Source of the DNA: Sporodiniella umbellata
Lineage: Eukaryota; Mucoromycota; Mucoromycetes; Mucorales; Rhizopodaceae
Direction: 5' to 3'
Length of the DNA stretch: 64,000 nt
NCBI GenBank assembly: GCA_025677835.1
Contig: JAIXMR010000091.1
Coordinates: 1-64,000 of the forward strand
Shown here: positions 12,008 to 20,559 of the stretch, one piece after another
Layout of the letters: every line of letters begins with the position of its first letter
Position numbering within the stretch: position 1 is the first letter of the stretch
Notes under the pieces: model-generated
Database searches by the model: none
What the model was told of the DNA's origin: nothing
What the model saw: the letters and a program-made list of their open reading frames with translations, nothing else
Made by a program: the position numbers and the translations under genes

Positions 12008-12541
12008 ATGACTGGATTGGATCAACGACAACATCAATGCGAATATTGCTCCAAAGCCTTTTATCGGCTGGAACACAAAGTACGCCATGTAAGAACGCAT
12101 ACGGGCGAGAAGCCACATGAATGCAGTTATCCGCACTGCGATAAACGGTTTGCACGGTCGGATGAACTGAGTCGACATTATCGAGTCCATACGAACCCGC
12201 CTTCACTCATGATTCAGCCTAGAAGACGCAAGTCACGTCCCGGCTGTCGATCCAAAGACGATGAGGAAGACTACCTTAAGCAGCAGGCGCATTGCTCTAT
12301 CCTTCGTTTCTTGCCTGATCCTGTCAGCCGTGCCGGTCCTTATCGCCAATCCACCACATTGCACCACTGCTCGGACTGCCTCAAATCGTTCTGGCGAAGA
12401 GGCCAATTGGACCGCCATTACCAGAAACAGCACTGCGTCCATGTCTATCTTCCCCCTCTGGACGCCATTCTTTGGTCCGAGCCTTGCCAGCTGCCTTCGA
12501 TCAAGGCTCTATTGAATCCTTACCCTATGACTTCTGTCTAA
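12008..12541 (+). CDS. C2H2 zinc-finger protein (Mig1/CreA-like finger pair)
   Basis: An intronless 177-aa ORF starting [18 protein letters not shown]. Two adjacent C2H2 fingers ([21 protein letters not shown] and [21 protein letters not shown], residues about 11-62) are joined by a canonical TGEKPH linker. A basic [11 protein letters not shown] segment follows, and a third, separate finger ([20 protein letters not shown]) sits near residue 117. [12 protein letters not shown] is the recognition-helix type of Mig1/CreA and Msn-like factors binding GC-rich sites. It is therefore probably a nuclear DNA-binding regulator; its targets cannot be told from sequence. A second, decayed copy lies about 3.4 kb downstream. 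Confidence 0.85.
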   Translation: MTGLDQRQHQCEYCSKAFYRLEHKVRHVRTHTGEKPHECSYPHCDKRFARSDELSRHYRVHTNPPSLMIQPRRRKSRPGCRSKDDEEDYLKQQAHCSILRFLPDPVSRAGPYRQSTTLHHCSDCLKSFWRRGQLDRHYQKQHCVHVYLPPLDAILWSEPCQLPSIKALLNPYPMTSV

Positions 12542-12605
12542 CAAGCCCTTCCTTCATCCAAATATGCCTTACTTCTTTTCTCTCTATGTGTATTCCCCCC
12601 CCCTC

Positions 12606-12837
12606 CCCTGCCCTTCTTATTTTTTTGTATATCTTTTCCGTAATATGTAATATGCCTTCAAACACTGTATACAATAAACAGCTATGTGTAAATAACTCTT
12701 TGCTAATCACAAACTGCCTTTACAACAACAAACAAAGCCTATCTCGTTTTCACGTGCCAATCATGATATTTTCTCTTTTATTTGCTTGTACGACTAATGA
12801 TAGCTTCTGCCCTCGAACGTTTTGGCTCGTCGGTCTT
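12606..12837. repeat. Duplicated 232-bp block, copy A
   Basis: Read by eye, this block matches 15711-15942 without a mismatch at a constant offset of 3105 bp. It covers the 3' flank of the zinc-finger gene and the last codons of the RXT2-like gene. Sequence on both sides is clearly diverged between the copies. Confidence 0.85.
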
Positions 12838-12945
12838 TTTCTTTTGCGTTAGCCAAAAGCTCTTTCCAGAGGGTTTCTTTTTGTATACCAGCTTTTGATA
12901 GCTTGTCGCGCGCTTCTTTCAAGCTGGTCACGGATATTATAAAAA
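12794..12945 (-). pseudogene. Truncated 3' end of the RXT2-like gene (duplicate)
   Basis: On the minus strand this encodes SLKEARDKLSKAGIQKETL and continues to KTFEGRSYH and a stop, nearly the same as the last exon of the RXT2-like gene at 15899-16063. Only about 48 codons are present, with a few substitutions (AGIQ for ASMQ, KEKD for KEED), and no upstream exons follow. It is a partial copy produced by the local duplication. It can serve at most as 3' flank of the zinc-finger gene. Confidence 0.8.
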
Positions 12946-12971
12946 AAAGATAGATCCACCCACCCCACCCC

Positions 12972-13027
12972 CCTTTTTTTTTCACTCAGGTTGTTATTGC
13001 TATAGGAAATCATCAAGTATAGTAACG
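12972..13027 (+). repeat. Inverted fragment of an RXT2-like intron/exon junction
   Basis: The plus strand here reads TTCACTCAGGTTGTTATTGC and continues like the minus strand of about 16097-16041, which is the end of the last intron and first codons of the last RXT2-like exon. It therefore lies in the opposite orientation to the adjacent remnant at 12794-12945. Identity is imperfect, roughly 85-90% by eye. Confidence 0.65.
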
Positions 13028-15432
13028 AGTTTGTTTTTGCTGATTCAGAGAGTAGGGAAAGTTTGTTATACTCAAAACGAGGACAGAGAAAACCACTTTA
13101 TTGGACAGAAATATAGGTTCAAAAGGGCCTTGATCGATGGTAGCTAACAAGACTCAGATTAAAGAATGACATCCAAAAGATGCAAACACAGTGATGTTTT
13201 GATATTCCACGGAATTTAAAAGTAACATCGAGGTTTCAACGCGAATTTGATCTAAATAGGGCAATAATTCGGTAGCAGCAGAAGCTTATCTTATTATCAA
13301 TTTGTCAAAGTTTTTTTTTTTTCCCTCATTTAATTACGGCTATTTTCTACTCCCAAACCCAACCAAAGACCGCATCTTGAACGATACTCTTGGACAGTAG
13401 ATGTTTAATAACAATAACAATAATAATAATAGTAATAATAATAAAAGGCGGCTAATTGTTTATTCGACAGAGGAATCGCCTTGAGGGGAGTTTTTTTTTT
13501 AGTTTATTTTTGAGGGACAATGAACATCACACAAGCACACTTTTTTATGTAATGGACAATACAGTGTCACTAAAATTTAAATCAACGTCTATCAATACAT
13601 GCATACATCTCTCTTGCACCACGCTCGTTTATTTGTTTTCACTTTTGTTTCTTAAGTGTGTCTGTGAAGGAGATAACTTTTTTGTTCTTAAGTTCAGAAA
13701 CAATCTGCTAAACTTTTTTTTTTTTTTGCTGGGGCAATGCTGGCACTCGTTGTCTAGTAGTATTATTGACAACGCCAGAAAATACCCAAACCGTATCCAA
13801 TACATACAGAATCTTAAGAACCGAAGGCACTGTAGTGATAGATTCAGGCAACCAAGCCCGGCACCTTAATTTCCGCAAATCAATATATAACGTATGTTCT
13901 TTTTTTTTTTTTTAAAAAAAAAATTGCTACTTTGAGGAGATTTTGATATGCCAGATCATGGTATTTTCTTGTGTAGCCGATTTGATTTTACCGTATTTCG
14001 GGCTGTGTGTATCCCAAGGTTTTTATGGTAGGCCAACACTAGTATACACCAAATTTAAAACTACCAAACAGAACTGAAAAAAACAGGTCCATTTAATCTG
14101 AGCAAAGCTCGGTTTTGTTAATATTTCTATCAGGAAACATACAGAAAAGCTTATTTAGTAATGCGGCAACTGATTTCTCATTCTTTGGCAGTTGCAAGAT
14201 TTGTAACTTGGTACTGGATGAGCCCCTAGCAAGCTTGGAATGTGGCACATCGTTAACTGTAGAAAAGATACCTTATAACGGTGCATTGATATCTGTCAAA
14301 TCTGTTAAATATTCTCGTTAGTCGTGCTGACAGTTGTCCAGTTCTTATTTCCATCTGTATTATTTTTTTTTTTTTTTAAAAGAAAAAAAGGATATATTTC
14401 ATTAAAAAGCGTGCGCAGGTTTAGAAGCCATAGTGACACAGATACGGGGTAGTGAGAGTTTTCTGAGGACAACTTTCAACAACAATCTTTTAAAGAGAGC
14501 TTCATACATTTATGATGTCGCTGATAAAACGGTCACTTTGAGACTGATCTATAGTACCATCGAATGACGCTGTAATTTCATGAAAACACTTGAGGCTACA
14601 AATGACCACTGGGTCTATCCATCGCACTATCAGATAAAGCACGGCCATTTAATGTTTATTCAAGAAAAGTGATTTCAGATTGGCTACTTTCCAATACTAT
14701 TAGAGTGATCCTTCAAAAGCTGACATTTATTATTGCTGTAGCGACGGGCTGTATTTATAGTGCTTGGATCTATATGATTGCGTCAATGTCTCATGTACGA
14801 GTAAAGGTTAAAAACGGAATGAGATATTCTAAGCGTAATCGCCACAAAGCTTTTCCGGAGTGGTATTGACTCGAACCAGGCTCTATCTAATTTCTATCTT
14901 ATAACCACTTGCCCCCCTTTTTTTTTCAAGAGAAAACTCTTGGGTCATTCCAAGTAATCAACCTGAACTACTCAGTTGGATTCTCCCAAGGTAATATAGA
15001 GAAAGAAGCATTTTCTTATATCGTCTGAACTATGAATAAGACATTGAAAAGATAGTGATCAAAAATGGATTTTGAATAATTAACTAAACGATAAGCGTCA
15101 GTCCTGTTCTGCAAGTTTGCTTCTTTTTTTTTTTTTTTTTTTTTTGGACTTCTTTAAAACTTACACTAATCCGACTGTTAGCATCTAAAGCCAATATTGC
15201 TTTTGTTCTAGTCGTAGGCCACTGAATCTACCTCAATGGTCTCTCTGCGTGTATTTGTTATGTATATCAGTATTCTCTGGCAAGAAAGCTTCACATCAAA
15301 GACAGGATTTTCCCGCTCATGGACAACGCCTCTTTTTGAAAACAAAGAAACTGAAAACACGAATATTTATATCAAATAAATTGCATAAAATATCATTGGA
15401 CAGCCACATGTACAGGGCTCATTAAATGGTTT
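13028..15432. other. Gene-poor DNA inside the duplicated locus
   Basis: About 2.4 kb with scattered short ORFs, none with a recognisable domain or coherent exon joins. It contains T-run/A-run fold-backs at 13900-13923 and about 14362-14388 and an AAT/ATA microsatellite at 13411-13443. The ORF ending at 14321 has a somewhat protein-like composition but no start or family I recognise. Confidence 0.4.
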
Positions 15433-15435
15433 TGT

Positions 15436-15700
15436 TGTTGGACCAATCAGCATCATATACGGTATCCAAGGAAAAGCAGCGTTTTTTGTCAATTGGAATA
15501 CAAAACGCGTCATGTAAGAACACCTGTAGGTGAAAAAAAAAACCCCCCACCTTCACTCATGATTCAGCCTAGAAGACGCAAGCCACGTCCCGGCTGTCGA
15601 TCCAAAGATGATTACCTTAAGTAGCAGGCGCATTGCTCTATCCTACACTTTCCGCCTGAGCCTGTCAGCCTTGTCAACTGCCTTTGATCAAGACTCTATT
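15436..15700 (+). pseudogene. Decayed second copy of the zinc-finger gene
   Basis: Pieces in the order of the intact gene at 12008 remain: a degenerate version of the first finger (about 15440-15530), the almost unchanged segment coding for the [10 protein letters not shown] basic region (15549-15608), and a shortened middle and 3' part. The second finger is gone, a run of A and C replaces it near 15533-15547, the third finger is lost, and the frame is interrupted (an in-frame TAG follows the TACCTTAAG segment). No functional protein can be read. Confidence 0.82.
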
Positions 15701-15710
15701 GAATTCTTTT

Positions 15711-15942
15711 CCCTGCCCTTCTTATTTTTTTGTATATCTTTTCCGTAATATGTAATATGCCTTCAAACACTGTATACAATAAACAGCTATGTGTAAATAA
15801 CTCTTTGCTAATCACAAACTGCCTTTACAACAACAAACAAAGCCTATCTCGTTTTCACGTGCCAATCATGATATTTTCTCTTTTATTTGCTTGTACGACT
15901 AATGATAGCTTCTGCCCTCGAACGTTTTGGCTCGTCGGTCTT
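15711..15942. repeat. Duplicated 232-bp block, copy B
   Basis: Partner of 12606-12837, reading as identical. In this copy the block is the 3' flank and final codons of the complete RXT2-like gene. Confidence 0.85.
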
Positions 15943-16956
15943 CTTCTTTCGCGTTAGCCAAAAGCTCTTTCCAGAGGGTTTCTTTTTGCATACTAGCTTT
16001 TGATAGCTTGTCGCGTGCTTCTTTCAAACTGGCCATGTACTCGTTACTATAGTTGATATTTTCCTATGACAATACCAACGTGAGTGAAAAAGGGGATCTC
16101 TGTTTTTTTTTTTTTTTTTTTTTTTGGTTACCAAAAGCAACTCTTTCACTCGTTTGACAATAGATCTTGCCTCGATGTCTAAACCTTCCTCATTGTGTGT
16201 CTCTTGTTCTGATGTTATTGATGATGGAGTAGATGATAATGTGTGTTGTTGTGGTGGTGGAGGCTGTAGACTTTTTTCAACCTTTTCAGATAGTTCAGCC
16301 GGTTCAAGATCCTCTACAGTCGTTTCGTTTTTTGCTGAAGAAAGAGCAACAGCTGCTGCTTTGGCAGCCTCGGTATCTTCCTTGTAGCGTTTGATCTGGC
16401 TGGGTGTACGATCAAAGTTCAGGTCCAGGTAACGCGGATCGTCTTGATGTAAAATAGAGGACAGACGACAGAGAATCTTATTAAAGTTCTTTTCACCCTC
16501 GATAAATTCCATACTCGTCTTTGAAAGGATATCAATCTGACTCGATCTTAAAATCCTTCTTAGCGCAGGTCGACGTACAATGTCCGTAGGCACCTCGATA
16601 GGGCTCAAGATGTCTAAAATAAAGTATGAAGTTAAAACACTCATTGGATTATTTGTATTTTTTTTTTTTTTTTTTTTTGGTTACCTTCGATATTAATCAG
16701 CGTATAAGGATCCTCTTCCTCTTCTGAAAATCCATCTTCCATTCTACCCCGTTTTCTTTTTACAACCATACGTTTTCTATTTCCACTTGTATACTTTTTT
16801 TTTTTGTACGTGAATAAACAATATACACAAGCCCCCTTTTGTTGTTATCTAATACCTCTGCTTCTTCCGATAACGTGGCTGAAGGTCGTAGCTTGTTACT
16901 GTTTGAATCTGTAGGTGCCCATTTCCTCAGTAATTAGTAGAAAAAGAAAGTTACAT
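15899..16956 (-). CDS. RXT2-like subunit of the Rpd3L histone deacetylase complex
   Basis: Exons 16925-16856, 16793-16685, 16613-16132 and 16063-15899 join in phase to about 275 aa. The block DPYTLINIE, continuing DILSPIEVPTDIVRRPALRR and a helical segment to LSSILHQDDP, matches my recollection of the RXT2-like N-terminal domain (Pfam PF08595), preceded by a basic SGNRKRMVVKRKRGRM stretch as in Rxt2. The C-terminal half is acidic, proline-containing and ends in a coiled-coil-like KEARDKLSK region. Rxt2 belongs to the large Rpd3/Sin3 deacetylase complex. The start is unusual: the only in-frame ATG that keeps the conserved N-terminus is split by an intron, AT at 16956-16955 and G at 16925. Otherwise translation could begin at an internal methionine in exon 2. 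Its last exon is partly duplicated at 12.8 kb. Confidence 0.72.
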
Positions 16957-16974
16957 GCATTGGGTTAAGGACAA

Positions 16975-17145
16975 TTATTTATAATGTTTGATGGATTCTT
17001 TTTTAACGTTATATAAATAATAATAATAAAAAAGGATATGTTTATAGCCACGGTTATGCGGCACAAGGCCCACTTGGTCGTTTTCATATTCTTCATTGTC
17101 TTTAATCCACTTGTTGGCTGTCTGTCCTGTTGGCTGCGTGTCCAT
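16975..17145 (-). CDS. Possible small ORF or 5' exon upstream of the RXT2-like gene
   Basis: A 56-codon ORF starts MDTQPTGQTANKWIKDNEEY and continues ENDQVGLVPHNRGYK before turning into low-complexity tyrosine-rich translation. The first 35 residues have a normal protein-like composition, and a pyrimidine-rich, TATA-containing stretch lies just upstream. It could be the first exon of a longer transcript whose donor I cannot place, or an upstream ORF of the RXT2-like gene. No family is recognised. Confidence 0.3.
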   Translation of the reverse strand: MDTQPTGQTANKWIKDNEEYENDQVGLVPHNRGYKHILFYYYYLYNVKKESIKHYK

Positions 17146-17817
17146 ACTGAGACTGAAAATATATATTTATATATATAAATATGTATATCTATAAAAAGGG
17201 AAAAGAAAGAGTCAAGGCCAAAAAAAATAAAAAAAAAAAAATCGCATGTGTTATTGATTCTCCGACGGATGGCACTCTAAAAGAAAGCAAAGCAACAGCA
17301 AAAAAGCGCCAAAAAATACTTTGTGCGTGAGGTAAGGGATTTGTCATGTTAATTGGACTAAACCTAAACCAGTGAGAGTGTAGTTGGGTAGAGCGAAAGT
17401 GAAATCCTTGGTTAGTCAACATGAAATCATTTTTAGTCAACAGCAACACATACTGCAAATTGGATTTATGCCTGCGTTGACACTCAGCTGCTGAGCCGTT
17501 TTTTTTTAGAGTGGATGAAATCATTTTGAAAGGTGGAAATTCATAAAGATAGTTGAAGATAGTTTTGATTTACTGCCCTCTCTTTGGTCTCAAGTACAAC
17601 AGGTTACACACACGTCAATAGCTTAAACGGCTGATAAGAACGGTCTTATTGTAAAAAAAGATAAGCACACTACACTAGAAAAAACATGGGATTTTGTTTT
17701 TTTTTTTGCCATTTTCATTTCTTAGAATGCATTTTTATTTCTGCAAAACCAAAAAGGGAATCTAAGCTAATTCGGATGCACCAATTAAATTGGATACAAA
17801 CTACGATCTGTGGAGAG

Positions 17818-17825
17818 TATAAAAA
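17818..17825 (+). promoter_or_regulatory. TATA-like element of the glycerol kinase gene
   Basis: TATAAAAA, 106 bp before the ATG at 17931, followed by a 22-nt T run and a pyrimidine-rich leader. Confidence 0.5.
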
Positions 17826-17930
17826 GGGTAAAAAAAAAGAACACAGAATTCATTAAAAATTTTTTTTTTTTTTTTTTTTTTCTTTTCCTCTTAATTTTTC
17901 TGAAATAATTTAATCATCAGCTTTCAATTC

Positions 17931-19657
17931 ATGACTCAGCATCAAATACCTTTGATTGCCTCTATTGATCAAGGCACGACCTCCACACGATTTGTGATAT
18001 TTGACCAACAAGGTACTATGGTTACTTTTCATCAGATCGAATTACAGCAACATCACCCCCAGCCAGGGTAACGTAACTCCTTAAAAGCGTTTAATATATC
18101 ATTCTTACCCTTTGTAGTTGGCTAGAGCACGATCCTTATGAACTTTTGGATTCTGTCAATATCTGTATGGAGCACGCCGTACGAAAACTCAATCTGATGG
18201 GTTACCAAGCTTCTGATATCGCCTGCATTGGACTAACCAACCAACGAGAGACCCTGATCACCTGGGATGCACTAACAGGAGAACCTCTTTATCCAGCCAT
18301 TGTCTGGAGTGACACACGTACGATTCAAACTGTTCAACAGCTCGCTGCCACTTCAGATAAAGGCATGGATGCCCTGCTCGACATCTGTGGTTTGCCGCTT
18401 TCAACTTATTTTTCGGCTGTTAAGCTACGTTGGTTACTGGATCATGTTCAGGTCGTAGCCCAAGCACAAGAGCAACAACGACTCAGGCTGGGTACAGTCG
18501 ACGCCTGGTTGATTTATGTAAGCAAACGCGGAAAGGCAGGCTTCAGGACTGATTTTGTTTCTAGAACCTCACAGGCGGATTAGAAAAACAAGGTGCTTAT
18601 GTAACTGATGTTACTAATGCAAGCCGTACATTATTGATGAATATTCATACTTTAACTTGGAGTCAAGAAGCTTTAGAGTAAAAAAAAAAAAAAAAAAAAA
18701 GAGGTCTTTGAATACATGCTTATGTCTCCTTTTAGCTTCTTTGGTTTTGAAAATATCCAACTGCCTCGTATTGTGACATCTTCTGAAGTCTATGGCACTT
18801 TAGCCGAGGGAGCACTTCAAGGCAAACCTTTGGGTGGATGTCTGGGTGATCAACAGTCTGCCTTGGTCGGTCAACAATGTTTTCAAAAGGGAGAGGCCAA
18901 GAATACGTATGGTACGGGCTGTTTTATGCTATTCAACACTGGCAATCGACCGGTGCAGTCCCAACACGGGTTATTGACTACCGTCGCCTACCGACTGGGA
19001 GATCAAACGGCATATGCTCTGGAAGGCTCTGTGGCTGTTGCCGGCGCCTCTATTCAGTGGCTTCGAGACAATATGGGGCTGATTGAAGATGCCCATGAGC
19101 TGAACGTGTTGGCGGCTGAGGTCGAGAACACGGCCGGTGTTTATTTTGTTACGGCGTTTGCAGGTCTGTTTGCTCCCTATTGGCGCTCAGATGCACGCGG
19201 CACGATTTGTGGTCTGACGCATTTTAGCCAACGCAGTCATATCTGTCGTGCGCTGCTCGAAGCGGTCTGCTATCAATCCCGTGCGATTTTAGACGCCATG
19301 AACCAAGATGCTGGTAGTCCACTGACAGTGCTCAAGGTCGATGGGGGTATGTCCAACTCCGATCTCTGTATGCAGATCCAAGCCGATCTCTTGGGCATCT
19401 CGGTTCAGCGACCCGCCATGCGCGAATCCACCGCTTTAGGAGCCGCTTTGGCTGCTGGCTTGGCCGTCGGCTTATGGAAATCGCTGGATGAACTCAACCA
19501 GGTCAACACAAAAGAAAAAATGCAGTTTAACCCTTCCATCTCCGTCCAACAGCGCGAAAAAATGTATGCGGGCTGGAAACAGGCGGTTAAACGTTCCCTG
19601 GGTTGGGCCAATCCTTTCAATACCGTAGCCACTCAAAATGATGTACAAGTCATTTAA
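17931..19657 (+). CDS. GUT1: Glycerol kinase
   Basis: FGGY-family kinase making glycerol 3-phosphate from glycerol and ATP. Exons 17931-18067, 18118-18517, 18565-18677 and 18736-19657 join in phase to 523 aa, the expected size. Visible motifs are the phosphate-binding [36 protein letters not shown], a [14 protein letters not shown] stretch split by intron 2, [39 protein letters not shown] and the C-terminal [20 protein letters not shown] with [14 protein letters not shown]. The second FGGY signature lies in the last exon. The last exon is richer in GC than its surroundings. Confidence 0.96.
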
Positions 19658-20006
19658 AATCAAACTACTCCTCCTCCTTCAACACACATACATCTGTATA
19701 TTCTTATGTGTGCATGTATGTATATGTTTCTTTCCTTTTATCTCTTGTGTACATACATATATATATATATATATGTTGATCAAAATACCCTTTTTTCTTT
19801 CAATAAATATTAAATGGATTGTCCAATGAAATACCTTGGAATGGATTATCTAGCCTACAAAACAAAATGGGTAGGGGGAAATCAATGACATCAACCGAGT
19901 TTCATAGAAAAGATGTCTTGGTCTTATTTTCTGAATTCTGTCAAAAAAAAAAAACGGATGACAATAAAGTGTTTATTAAGGTTCCAAATAGCCTTGACTT
20001 GCATTG

Positions 20007-20442
20007 TTACAAGATCTTTTCAATCATAACATCTATATCGTACGTACCCATACCAGACTTAAGGTCAGGTTGAGTTGGGTCGATATATTCACCAGTAGAC
20101 GTGGGGTAGATTTCAAACTCTATAGACAAAAGAATTAAAGAAAAGCATATGCATACAAACTTCTTACGTTCCATGACTTCCACTAAAGGTACCATCTTAT
20201 TCTTCACTTTTGTGTCATTTGGAGTTGTACAAAGTATTCAGTACCATTAGATTTGTATATTACTTTGATAGGAAGCAGTCATGTGGATCATCTGTTCTTC
20301 TTTCTATAGAAATCCTCTTTTGCGTTTCTATGACGTTGTTATGATACCCTCTTTGATTACCCGGTAACACAGTTCCGTGTTTAATTTTCTAAATTCTGTC
20401 TTGGCTAGGATCAGCTTGAAACCATTGTGATTTTTTGCTCAT
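20007..20442 (-). CDS. Small spliced hypothetical gene downstream of MED13
   Basis: Four exon pieces join in one consistent phase: up to 20361 (ending AKTEFRKLNTELCYR), 20303-20264 (KEEQMIHMTASYQ), 20206-20168 (MKNKMVPLVEVME) and 20119-20007 (QFEIYPTSTGEYIDPTQPDL, ending VMIEKIL and stop). The three introns are 48-57 nt with good GT-AG sites, which argues for a real gene although no single ORF is long. The middle has coiled-coil character. The 5' end is unresolved: the nearest ATG (20442) reads MSKKSQWFQADPSQDRI but is in a different frame from the next piece, so either a splice is missed or that copy is damaged. No family is recognised. Confidence 0.55.
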
Positions 20443-20559
20443 TGTTTATCTAATCAAATAGCATTTAGCGCTTTTTAGTGCCCTTTTTTAGTCTCAGGCA
20501 AAAAACACACTAGAAAAAAATAGAAAAAAAATATAAAAATAAAAAAAAAAAAAAAAAAT

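Noticed and set aside
13456..13869. Plus-strand 137-aa ORF in the duplicated locus
   Set aside because: It starts with TTG, is interrupted by poly-Phe runs from T tracts and has no family resemblance.
14860..14885. Possible tRNA T-arm (minus-strand GGTTCGAGTC)
   Set aside because: The flanking bases do not form a T stem and no acceptor or anticodon arm could be placed.
17189..17524. Minus-strand 111-aa ORF upstream of the glycerol kinase gene
   Set aside because: No recognisable domain, the end is poly-Phe from a T run, and it overlaps likely promoter DNA of GUT1 and the small ORF at 16975-17145.
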